From Lachnospiraceae bacterium (GTDB lineage Bacteria; Bacillota; Clostridia; Lachnospirales; Lachnospiraceae), in NCBI GenBank assembly GCA_017437785.1, contig JAFRXH010000003.1, positions 1 through 64,000 of the forward strand: a stretch of DNA of 64,000 bases, in the 5' to 3' direction. Made by a program: the position numbers and the translations under genes. This document shows, one piece after another, positions 56,292 to 64,000 of this stretch. Under the pieces are notes generated by a model. The model saw only the letters and a program-made list of their open reading frames with translations, was not told the origin of the DNA and did not search any database. Position 1 is the stretch's first letter; each line of letters begins with the position of its first letter.

Positions 56292-58110
56292 GATCTTTAA
56301 CTCCGATCTTTACATTTTCGTCGACTATATCCTTCTGCATCGCCTGCTGCGAATTCCAGATCGCCGCAAAGTGTCCATTGAGTTTCATCAGTTCATCGAA
56401 AGTGCCGCGCTCGGTTATGCGTCCGTCCTGCAGATAGAGTATCTCATCACAGTCGGCCACTGAGCTCATGCGGTGCGCCGATATTATCAGCGTCTTATCG
56501 GGATAGTTTTCTTTAATAGACTTAAGCAGTTTGCGCTCTGTTGAGACATCCAGCGCAGAGGTCGAATCATCCAGCACCAGCACGGGCGAATTCTTTAGCA
56601 GTGCCCTGGCAATGGAGATACGCTGCTTCTGTCCGCCCGAAAGTCCGAACCCGCGCTCTCCCACGATGGTGTCATATCCGTCTTCAAGACGTTTGATAAA
56701 GCCCGCAGCCTGAGCATGATATGCTGCTTCCTTTATCTTTTCATCCGCTATGGTCGGATGAGGGAATGCGATATTGCTGTCTATGGTATTTGAAAACAGG
56801 AACACATCCTGGAACACATAGGAAAACTTATCCCTTAAGGATTCCAAAGTATATTCACGTATGTCTTTTCCGTTGAGCTCTATGCTTCCGGAAGTCATAT
56901 CATGTATACGTATCAGCGATTCCAGCAAAAGACTCTTGCCGCTGCCGGTACCGCCCACTATACCGATGCGCTTGCCGCTGGGGATATCAACATTGATATC
57001 CGTGAGCATCTGCCTCTCATCCAGTACCATGGACGCATTGCGGATGGTGATATCAACACCTTCGGATGCGGGCAGCTCTTCGCTGCCGTCGGGGATGCGG
57101 CTCTCGGTATCCATGAACTTCTTCATCTTCTGTCCGGATACCAGCTGCTGCTGCATCTGGAAGATGGTGTTGTTGATAAGCGTTACGTAGTTCATGATGC
57201 GGTTTACGTACTCAGTCGCGGATACCAGATAGCCGATCAGCAGCTGTCCCTGCATAACCAGCACCGCACTGACCGCCACGCTTCCGATATAAGCTACCTG
57301 ACGGATGATGGAGAAGGCCGCTTCAAAACGCGCGGACAGCCCCACCTGTTTAAGATATGCATCCTTAAGCGCATCATTGGTCTCGTTAAACTTTTTCTTC
57401 TCAACTTCTTCGTTGGTGAAGGCCCTTATCAGTCTGACGGCGCTGACATTTTCGGAAACGGTAAGGCTCATCTTCGCATTTGAACTTCTGATGTTCATGA
57501 AGTTCTCTTTTGCTTTTTTGCGGAATCTTAAAAGCGCCACGGCAAATACCGGCGTAAGTATCAGCGGTATCCACAGAAGTCTTAAGTTTATCCGGGCCAG
57601 TATTATGACAGATGCCGTAAGCACAAAGATACTGTCGAATGTATTGGGAATGATGCGGCAGAACAGCTCCTTAAACATGATGGTATCGGAGTTGATAGTC
57701 GTAAGGAGTTCGCCGGTATTGTATTTGGAAACCGTCTCACTGTCGAGCTGCATCAGCTTGTCAAAAGTGGCATAACGCAGATCGCTCTCAAGGTTGAGTC
57801 CCAGGTGCTGGTTGATAAGGTTGCGTATGTATACCAATCCCAGCTTGGTAAGTAAGAGTCCCATAAATATCCCTGCAAGACTTAGGAAAAGCCGCATGCT
57901 GTGTATCTCACCAAAGCGCCCGTCCACAAGAAAATACAGCGGGCTGTCTTCTTCTATGCTTTCGTAATTCAGACAGCAGTTTATGAACATAGCCGATATC
58001 AGCGGCAGCGCAAGATCCGCGCTGAGCGCCAGCAGGCTTATCAGCTTGGCCAGTATGGATAGCGGAAGATTTCTCTTCCAGTATTTGAATCCGAATTTCA
58101 AAACGTCCAT
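56284..58110 (-). CDS. ABC exporter half-transporter (degenerate-site subunit of a heterodimer)
   Basis: A 608-residue fused permease-ATPase. Six helices lie in about residues 12-320. The ATPase domain (about 345-585) has Walker A GGTGSGKSL, Q-loop FQDVFLFSNTID, signature LSGGQKQ and Walker B VLVLDDSTSALD. Here the catalytic Glu is replaced by Asp, as in the weak site of heterodimers such as BmrC/BmrD and TM287/288. The H-loop SAHRMSSV is kept. It is the first gene of a two-gene operon. The Asp and the partner's LSAGQ would together form the weak ATP site. Confidence 0.92.
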   Translation of the reverse strand: MDVLKFGFKYWKRNLPLSILAKLISLLALSADLALPLISAMFINCCLNYESIEEDSPLYFLVDGRFGEIHSMRLFLSLAGIFMGLLLTKLGLVYIRNLINQHLGLNLESDLRYATFDKLMQLDSETVSKYNTGELLTTINSDTIMFKELFCRIIPNTFDSIFVLTASVIILARINLRLLWIPLILTPVFAVALLRFRKKAKENFMNIRSSNAKMSLTVSENVSAVRLIRAFTNEEVEKKKFNETNDALKDAYLKQVGLSARFEAAFSIIRQVAYIGSVAVSAVLVMQGQLLIGYLVSATEYVNRIMNYVTLINNTIFQMQQQLVSGQKMKKFMDTESRIPDGSEELPASEGVDITIRNASMVLDERQMLTDINVDIPSGKRIGIVGGTGSGKSLLLESLIRIHDMTSGSIELNGKDIREYTLESLRDKFSYVFQDVFLFSNTIDSNIAFPHPTIADEKIKEAAYHAQAAGFIKRLEDGYDTIVGERGFGLSGGQKQRISIARALLKNSPVLVLDDSTSALDVSTERKLLKSIKENYPDKTLIISAHRMSSVADCDEILYLQDGRITERGTFDELMKLNGHFAAIWNSQQAMQKDIVDENVKIGVKDHG

Positions 58111-58134
58111 GATTTATGTTCCTTACCACAATTT

Positions 58135-58165
58135 TTTATACAATAATAATATTTTGCGGTGTCAG
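58135..58165 (-). promoter_or_regulatory. Possible promoter of the ABC exporter operon
   Basis: On the minus strand CTGACA (58160-58165) and TATAAA (58135-58140) are 19 bases apart, slightly long. GGTAAGGA before ATG 58110 is the ribosome site. Confidence 0.4.
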
Positions 58166-58230
58166 TTTCTGTTTATTTTTTTTCTTTTTGAAGTTCATTT
58201 TTTGTCATGCGCAACTATGTGAAATGGTAA

Positions 58231-58271
58231 CAAAAAATCTTCCGCTCCCGGTTGATACCGGGGCGGAAGAT
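58231..58271 (-). terminator. Terminator of the double-AAA gene
   Basis: A stem of about 14 bp, ATCTTCCGC(T)CCCGG (58237-58251) with CCGGGGCGGAAGAT (58258-58271), is followed by six T on the minus strand. It separates the AAA gene from the ABC exporter operon. Confidence 0.9.
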
Positions 58272-58298
58272 CGAAGACTTCCTGCTTGATTTTTCGCC

Positions 58299-60524
58299 TC
58301 ACTCGCCTGCGTCACTCATATCAAAGTCGCCAAGCATAAGTGCGGACATATCTGCGTCGGGTTCGGCCACGAGACGTTTTGACTGGTTGAGTATCGCTTC
58401 CTCGACCATGTTACGGGCCAGATGTCCGTTACCGGCATCCGCAGCGCGGGTCATCTGCACGCCGTTAAAGTACATGGTGAGTGCGGCATCCGCACCTTCA
58501 TCTATGGTATAGCCTTTGCTCTTTGCGATGCTGCGGGCTATCTTTAACAGCTCCTCTCCGGTATAATCCGGGAAGTTGATCACATTGGGGAAACGGCTCT
58601 TAAGACCGGAGTTGGATGTTAAGAACTCCTGCATCTCGTTTGAATAGCCGGCCAGTATCACTATCAGGTTCTCGCGGTTATCCTCGATACCCTTTACCAG
58701 CGTATCTATAGCCTCGAGTCCGAAGGAATCATCCTTACCGCGGTATAAGCTGTATGCCTCATCTATAAAGAGCACACCGCCTATCGCAGATCCGATCACC
58801 TTATTGGTAAGAGGTGCGGTGTGACCCACAAAGCGGCCTACCAGATCGGCACGTGATACTTCGATGAGCTGTCCGCCGGAAAGCACGCCTATCGACTTAA
58901 GATACTTGCTTATGATACGGGCTATCGTAGTCTTGCCTGTACCGGGACTTCCGGTAAATATCATATGCTTGGAAAGCTCTGCAGTCTTTAAGCCCGCCTC
59001 TGCACGGCGCTGCTGTACCTTGTAATACTCCTCCAGACCCAGCACATATTCCTTGATCTCGGTGAGTCCCACGATGGCATCCAGCTCCTTACGTATCTCG
59101 TCCACTTCACCCTTATAGGATTCGGGAAGGAGCGCACTCAGATCTATCTTCTCATCCTTATATGCCGCAAGTACTTTTCCGTCTTCGACATAAAGCTTAA
59201 GATCCGCATTGGTATCGTAATCGCCTTCGAGTCTTGCCTGGGCCAGTGCCTTCATTACGTTTTCATAGAAATCCTGTACGCCCTTAAGTCCCGCCTGTTT
59301 TTCGGAACGCTTTACGGCATCATCGATAAAGCCCTCATCAAAACTTATATTAAAGTAACACTGCTTCTTTGCTTTTTCGGGAAGCTCTGCCTGATCACGC
59401 TGTGCAACCTTTCTGATAGCTTCCTCATCCAGCTCCTTAGTCACGCATATATCGCCCAGTCCGTCGATAAAAGGTGCGCCCATGATACCTGCCGCCTTAT
59501 CAAGCGATTTCTCCGTGATGAATACCAGATATTTATTCTTTGCTTCAAAGGAGCTGACAGCTGCACTCGCCAGCGAATTCTGTACATTTACCAGCTGGCC
59601 GTTCTGCAGCACATAACGCTCGTTTAGCCTGAAGCTCCCTCCGGTCACCAGATCGCTAAGCAGACCTAAAAACGAAGGATGGCAGTTCTCAAAACGTTCA
59701 AATAATATTACGGGTTTATCGCATGAAAGCGCAGAATACATATCCTGCAGGAAAAGCTTTTCCATCGACGCATCCGTATACAGTCCCAGATCGACCACGG
59801 TGGGCTCATCGGATGCGATCAGATTTCGCTCCTTCATTATCTGTATCAATGTGCAAAGTCCGAAGTGTCTTCCGGTATCATCCCTTCCGCTTATAAAAAT
59901 GGTATTGAGCGCCTTTGAGCCTTCGGGCGGCATAACAAAGGGGCGCTTAAAAGCTATGACCAGCTTCTTGATGAACTCGCTCTGTCCGAATACCTTTTCT
60001 TCTACTGCTTCACCTATGCCCTTGAAAGCATCCAGGGCTTCCTCACCCGAAAGTACGGCGGGCTTTTGTGTAACGGCAACCTGCGGTGCTACAGCAGCAG
60101 ATGCTGCAGATGCCGTCACGGTAGCAGTCCCCGCTGCAGCTGCTGCGGGAGCGCCTGCGCCCACACCGAAATCCTTTGCCAGGTTTTCATTCATTTCCTT
60201 AAGCTGCCTATCCAGCGCCTGCTGGTTCTGAAGCAGTGCACTGTTCATCGCATCCATGCTCTGCTCCGCAGCCTTACTGCTCTGCTGATAGCTCTGCGTC
60301 AGCCCGCTCACATCCTGCACCTGCTTCTGAAGAGCATCCATTATACCTGCTGATGAAGAAGGCGAGAAATACGGCTTGGGGGTAGCACTGCGTCCGGTGA
60401 GCTTGACTAAATTGTCCGATAAAGATCCCCCGTTCTTTTTCATCATCTTTTCGGCTTTCTCTATTTCTTCCAGGCTGTAATCGGAGCCTTTCATAGATGA
60501 CAGGATGTCAAACATATCACTCAT
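58299..60524 (-). CDS. Double AAA+ protein: degenerate Clp-like module plus CbbX/SpoVK-like ATPase
   Basis: A 741-residue cytoplasmic protein. Residues 1-60 are helical. Residues about 60-135 form a Gln/Ser-rich coiled segment, then an Ala-rich linker to about 160. The first AAA-like module (about 175-420) resembles Clp/Hsp100 ATPases (VFGQSEFIKKLVIAFKRPFV), but its Walker A is GRDDTGRH (Lys to Arg) and Walker B is VILFERFE, so it should not hydrolyse ATP. The C-terminal module (about 490-730) is intact and CbbX/SpoVK-like: GSPGTGKTT, VLFIDEAYSLYRG, an Arg-finger region SGLKSRFPNVI and a sensor-2 region. Such ATPases remodel protein complexes. The partner is unknown. AAGGGAGAA lies before the start. 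Confidence 0.85.
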   Translation of the reverse strand: MSDMFDILSSMKGSDYSLEEIEKAEKMMKKNGGSLSDNLVKLTGRSATPKPYFSPSSSAGIMDALQKQVQDVSGLTQSYQQSSKAAEQSMDAMNSALLQNQQALDRQLKEMNENLAKDFGVGAGAPAAAAAGTATVTASAASAAVAPQVAVTQKPAVLSGEEALDAFKGIGEAVEEKVFGQSEFIKKLVIAFKRPFVMPPEGSKALNTIFISGRDDTGRHFGLCTLIQIMKERNLIASDEPTVVDLGLYTDASMEKLFLQDMYSALSCDKPVILFERFENCHPSFLGLLSDLVTGGSFRLNERYVLQNGQLVNVQNSLASAAVSSFEAKNKYLVFITEKSLDKAAGIMGAPFIDGLGDICVTKELDEEAIRKVAQRDQAELPEKAKKQCYFNISFDEGFIDDAVKRSEKQAGLKGVQDFYENVMKALAQARLEGDYDTNADLKLYVEDGKVLAAYKDEKIDLSALLPESYKGEVDEIRKELDAIVGLTEIKEYVLGLEEYYKVQQRRAEAGLKTAELSKHMIFTGSPGTGKTTIARIISKYLKSIGVLSGGQLIEVSRADLVGRFVGHTAPLTNKVIGSAIGGVLFIDEAYSLYRGKDDSFGLEAIDTLVKGIEDNRENLIVILAGYSNEMQEFLTSNSGLKSRFPNVINFPDYTGEELLKIARSIAKSKGYTIDEGADAALTMYFNGVQMTRAADAGNGHLARNMVEEAILNQSKRLVAEPDADMSALMLGDFDMSDAGE

Positions 60525-60565
60525 GGTGATTCTCCCTTCTATATAGTGTGTAGCGACGCAGGAAA

Positions 60566-60590
60566 GATCCTTCGCTTCGCTCAGGATGAC
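60566..60590. repeat. Dispersed GATCCTTCG-CTCAGGATGAC repeat
   Basis: GATCCTTCGCTTCGCTCAGG followed by ATGAC is related to the copies at 2164-2193 and 28527-28544; here the arms are GATCCT/AGGATG in place of GATTCT/AGAATG, so pairing of the ends is kept. It lies in the 116-base gap between the GT2 and AAA genes, where nothing else is seen. Confidence 0.6.
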
Positions 60591-60640
60591 TGCAGTGAGC
60601 GCTCAGGATCACGCAGCTCCTTCGCCGGAATACCTCTCCG

Positions 60641-62620
60641 TCATATCTTCAGCGAATAATCGCTGCGGTCCAGCGAAAAGTTTACGTTGTAATACGGGTC
60701 GCCCTTATCCAGGACTTCCTTCCACTTGCTCCTAAAGCGCTCGCACTCGCTTTCGTAGCGCTCTGCGCCGGGACCCGACAGATCTGTCCCGCGGGACGCG
60801 GATTCATAATGATACAGCTCGCAGAAAGGCGTCCATATGTTCAGATAACCCTTCTCACGCAGCTTAAGGCAGAAGTCCACATCATTAAGCGCCACACGGA
60901 AGTCCTCATCCAGTCCGCCCGCTTCTTCGTAAAGGCTCTTCTTTACCATAAGACAGGCGCCGGTCACGGCAGATACATCCTGCGCATAGCACAGACGTCC
61001 CATGTATCCTAAGTTTTCGTAATTTACCCTGTAATGGCTGTGTCCCGCTGTACGGTGCGCTCCCAGCTTAAGCACTATGCCGGCGTGCTGTATGGTCTTG
61101 TCCGGATAGTAAAGCTTGGCGCCCACAGCTCCCACATCGTCACGTTCTGCATACATAAGCAGCTCTTCGAGCCAGTTTAACGTGATCACTTCGGTATCGT
61201 TGTTAAGGAGCAGCAGATAATCTCCCGTTGCCTCTTTGGCACCGAAGTTATTCACCTTCGAATAATTAAACTCACCCTTATACTCTATTACCCTTATCTT
61301 AGGATGGCTCTTAAGCTCATCATAATATGCAAATATCTCCGGACTGTGCGAATTATTCTCGATCACTATTATCTCATAGTCCCTGTAGGTAGTCTTTTCG
61401 ATTATCGAATCTATGCAGCGCTTTAACACATCCTTCTGCTCGCAGTTGGGTATCAGTATGGATACCTTTGCGGACTTAAGCAGCGGATAATGTATACGGA
61501 AGATCGTCTCAAAAGCCCTGGTGGATTCTATGCGGAAATTGTCATAACCGCACTTCCTCAGATGATCGGCCACAGCGCCCTTTGCCGCATCTATCGCATA
61601 TTCCTTTGCGCTGATATCGGCAGCCACACTGCCCTTATGCGAACGCCAGTAATAAAGTATCTTAGGTATATGCACTATATGCTTCGCAGCAGATGTCAGA
61701 CGCAGTATCATGTCGTGATCCTGGCTTCCGTCGTACTGACTGCGGAATAATTCCGTTCCCTCTAAGAGACTGCGCTTAAATACACTGAAATGGCAGATAT
61801 AATTATTTGCCCGCAGATTATCCGGCGAATAGTCCGGCTTAAAATGCAGGGTGATCATATTATCGACGCTCTTGCCGTGGAAGGTGGTCTCATCGCAGTA
61901 GATATAATCAGCATCCTCGTCGCATATGGCTTCCATGTAATAATACAGAGCCGCGGGATGCAGTATATCGTCATGATCATAGAGTCCGATAAAATTCCCT
62001 GTAGCCATCTTAAGGCATTCATTCGTGTTTCCCGAAATGCCTTCGTTCTTTTCAAGCTTTTTATATTTGATACGGCTGTCGGCGGCTGCTTCCTGTCTGC
62101 AGTATTCACCCACATATGCATGTGCGTCATCCGATCCGTCTGCCAGACACAGCTCCCACTTTTCGTAGGTCTGCGCTATCACCGCATCTATCGTATCTTT
62201 AAGGAAATCCTTAGGCGTATTGTAAAGAGGCACCAGTATAGAGAATGTAACATCCTTATCAAACTTACGTGCTCTCTGCTTTGCTGCTTCCTCAGCATCG
62301 GGAAAGCTTAAGGTCCCGTGCTGCGCCCTTGCCTTTTTCTCTATGCTCTTGCTTTTTAATTTCCTGGCTATACCCCTGGGGCCGCCCAGGTTCCTTATCC
62401 TGTCCTTCTGGCGGATCGCCCAGTGCATGCATACACGCAGCGGCTTTGACATCTTCCAGGCCGTACTGTTTTTGATGCGGTCTATCTGACGCTGCTTATC
62501 CTCCGCAAGTGCCAGCGCCTCGGACAATCTTGTCGCCAGCTGCAGATTCTGGTAGCGCTGCTCGTCCAGTTCCTTTTCAAGCTGTTCTATTGTTGTATTA
62601 TCACCGTTATCGCTCATCAT
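60641..62620 (-). CDS. Two-domain GT2 glycosyltransferase with coiled-coil N-terminus
   Basis: A 659-residue protein. Residues about 8-50 are a coiled coil, then a basic stretch ending near 120. The first GT-A domain (about 127-370) has ILVPLYNTPKDFLKDTI, the sugar-nucleotide region NEGISGNTNECLKMATG and the metal-site motif LYDHDDIL. The second (about 385-640) has ILIPNCEQKDVLKRC, NNSHSPEIF, LLLLNNDTEV and the acceptor-side motif NDVDFCLKLREKGY. Two GT2 units in one chain are typical of enzymes that build repeating cell-surface polysaccharide, often rhamnose-rich. No membrane segment. It starts six bases after the stop of the next upstream GT2 gene. Confidence 0.92.
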   Translation of the reverse strand: MMSDNGDNTTIEQLEKELDEQRYQNLQLATRLSEALALAEDKQRQIDRIKNSTAWKMSKPLRVCMHWAIRQKDRIRNLGGPRGIARKLKSKSIEKKARAQHGTLSFPDAEEAAKQRARKFDKDVTFSILVPLYNTPKDFLKDTIDAVIAQTYEKWELCLADGSDDAHAYVGEYCRQEAAADSRIKYKKLEKNEGISGNTNECLKMATGNFIGLYDHDDILHPAALYYYMEAICDEDADYIYCDETTFHGKSVDNMITLHFKPDYSPDNLRANNYICHFSVFKRSLLEGTELFRSQYDGSQDHDMILRLTSAAKHIVHIPKILYYWRSHKGSVAADISAKEYAIDAAKGAVADHLRKCGYDNFRIESTRAFETIFRIHYPLLKSAKVSILIPNCEQKDVLKRCIDSIIEKTTYRDYEIIVIENNSHSPEIFAYYDELKSHPKIRVIEYKGEFNYSKVNNFGAKEATGDYLLLLNNDTEVITLNWLEELLMYAERDDVGAVGAKLYYPDKTIQHAGIVLKLGAHRTAGHSHYRVNYENLGYMGRLCYAQDVSAVTGACLMVKKSLYEEAGGLDEDFRVALNDVDFCLKLREKGYLNIWTPFCELYHYESASRGTDLSGPGAERYESECERFRSKWKEVLDKGDPYYNVNFSLDRSDYSLKI

Positions 62621-62626
62621 CTGTCA

Positions 62627-64000
62627 CTATGATACTTCCTCTTTGCGAAGCAGGGGATAAACATCCTTCTCAAACTTCACAAAAGTATCTGTATACCTCA
62701 CAAAAGGCTTTGAATTCTTTTTTGAAATAAAGCACATTCCCAGTCTGTATTCACCGTCAGCCAGATCGTCCGCCTTGATCCTCACCACAAAGCCCGACAT
62801 ATCGGCCCCTGCCTGCTGGCTGAGTACCGGCTTAACATCCGGACGGTATTTTGAGAATACATCCGCTTCATACGCTTCCTTACCGTCGCTTATAAGCAAA
62901 AGCTTACGGGCATACTGCCACAGCGGCTGCTTTATAGGCGCCATCCAGCCTTCTATTACCCACTGTCTGGAATAATCACCGTTCTCTTCAAAATCGTAAT
63001 ACATCTCGACAGAATCTATGCAGTACTGCGGATTGATATCAAGTCCCAGTCTGCGCTGGATAGGGCCGCCGGAACTCTCTGCCGGGACCGGAATGCTCTT
63101 TAAAGCGGACACGGCGCCCTTCTGCTCATAATCACAGGGGCAGTTGATGTTGTAGTCCACATCCAGCCTGGTCTGCACCAGGTTTTTGTTATAAAACGGA
63201 TCGCGGCCGTAAAGAAGCGGATGGCGTTTATACAATTCCAGCCATTCCAGCATCCTGCGCTGTTTTCTCTCCCTGCTCTCGTCAGTGCCGCGGCTTACCG
63301 ATTCATGATGTATAAGCCGCACATCGTTACGCAGCACGTTATACCAGCCCTTCTCATAAAGTGAGAAGCACAGATCCACATCATTATATGCAACTATCAG
63401 CTCTTCAAAAAAGCCGCCTACAGCATTAAACTTCTTTTTCTCTACAGCAAGGCAGGCGCCGGTTACCGCTATCACATCCCTGTCGCAGAGATTCAGTCCG
63501 TGATAGATGCTTCCGGTATCCCGAAAGCCCCCCATCTTATGCACGGGTCCCAATATGGTATTAGTGATACCGTCATGCTGCAGGCGCGGTATCTCATCAC
63601 TTTCATGCGGATAGTAAAGCTTGGCGCCTACGGCTCCCACATGCGGCTGCATTGCTACCGACGCCATTATCCTCATCCAGTCGCGACCCAGCACTTCCGT
63701 ATCATCATTTAAGAAGAGCAGCACTTCACCGGATGCACGCAGGGCACCGATATTGCACATGCGTGAAAAATTAAACTGCATGCGCTCGTAAAAATACTTA
63801 AAGCCGTATATATCTTTTAAAGTCTCGTACTGCTTGCGGTTTTCATCCGTCGATCCGTTATCGATCACCAGTATCTCCATATCACGGTAATCGGTCAGAC
63901 TGGTAAGCCCTATTATGCATCTTCCCAGCATATCGGGATGATCCTTTGACGGGATGATCACGGAAACCTTAACCGGCTTATCATCCAAAAAATCAGGTAC
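62627..64000 (-). CDS. GT2 glycosyltransferase, C-terminal part (cut by the window edge)
   Basis: 458 codons are visible and the frame stays open to the last base, so the true start lies beyond the window. A TTG at 63988 could be read as a start, but the residues before it (VPDF) continue normally and no ribosome site is visible. The visible part begins just before a GT-A domain: VSVIIPSKDHPDMLGRC, NGSTDENR, LLFLNDDTEV, and NDVDLCFSLYEKGW. It ends with a beta-rich domain (about 320-455). By analogy with the next gene, an upstream GT2 domain probably exists. It belongs to a surface-polysaccharide cluster extending past 64000. Confidence 0.9.
   Translation of the reverse strand, partial: VPDFLDDKPVKVSVIIPSKDHPDMLGRCIIGLTSLTDYRDMEILVIDNGSTDENRKQYETLKDIYGFKYFYERMQFNFSRMCNIGALRASGEVLLFLNDDTEVLGRDWMRIMASVAMQPHVGAVGAKLYYPHESDEIPRLQHDGITNTILGPVHKMGGFRDTGSIYHGLNLCDRDVIAVTGACLAVEKKKFNAVGGFFEELIVAYNDVDLCFSLYEKGWYNVLRNDVRLIHHESVSRGTDESRERKQRRMLEWLELYKRHPLLYGRDPFYNKNLVQTRLDVDYNINCPCDYEQKGAVSALKSIPVPAESSGGPIQRRLGLDINPQYCIDSVEMYYDFEENGDYSRQWVIEGWMAPIKQPLWQYARKLLLISDGKEAYEADVFSKYRPDVKPVLSQQAGADMSGFVVRIKADDLADGEYRLGMCFISKKNSKPFVRYTDTFVKFEKDVYPLLRKEEVS

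Noticed and set aside
63986..63988. TTG at 63988 as start of the last glycosyltransferase gene
   Set aside because: The frame is open to the window edge with plausible residues, there is no ribosome site, and the protein would lack its expected upstream domain.

Overview
The window looks like a chromosomal segment of an anaerobic Lachnospiraceae-type Firmicute, close in gene content to Butyrivibrio, Pseudobutyrivibrio or Roseburia. This is inferred from the gene families, the AGGAGG-type ribosome sites, the sigma-A-like promoters, ABC importers without their own ATPase, and a large xylan-utilisation locus. No rRNA, CRISPR array, prophage or intact transposase was found. One tRNA (Lys, CTT) is present.

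Region 1 (1-12.1 kb) is housekeeping and surface/signalling genes. It holds a small membrane protein, a HAD phosphatase, a lone type IV-like prepilin, ThrH, TrmB and an S11 D-Ala-D-Ala carboxypeptidase. A three-gene unit follows (unknown 149-aa protein, FapA/DUF342 protein with GLDVS repeats, HD-GYP response regulator), then a DUF624 protein. Last come two paralogous U32-like proteins with four shared cysteines, separated by a covarying foldback element.

Region 2 (12.0-19.8 kb) is one minus-strand operon for a MacAB-like exporter. It encodes two lipoprotein adaptors (one a tandem fusion), one FtsX-type permease and two ATPases, one of which ends in an AbrB-like domain.

Region 3 (19.9-53.6 kb) is a xylan/arabinoxylan locus. 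A lipoprotein GH10 xylanase would cut xylan outside the cell. Two CUT1-type importers (two binding proteins, four permeases) together with DUF5696, Yip1 and NHL partners would take up oligosaccharides. Enzymes without signal peptides (GH115, GH2, GH51, three GH43 and an SGNH esterase) would finish them in the cytoplasm. An AraC regulator is divergent from GH115; a composite repeat of about 480 bp lies between their promoters. dtd, a PPK2-type kinase gene and a tiny CW_7 protein are interspersed.

Region 4 (53.7-64 kb) holds tRNA-Lys, a small membrane protein, a heterodimeric ABC exporter, a double-AAA protein with a degenerate first module, and two GT2 glycosyltransferases, the last cut by the window edge.

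The most unusual signals are: the foldback element, whose two copies show compensatory changes in several stems; the U32-like paralogue pair; the ABC-AbrB fusion; and several genes whose start codon sits about 6-10 bases after a -10 box with no Shine-Dalgarno sequence. All functions are assigned by reading motifs; no database search was run.
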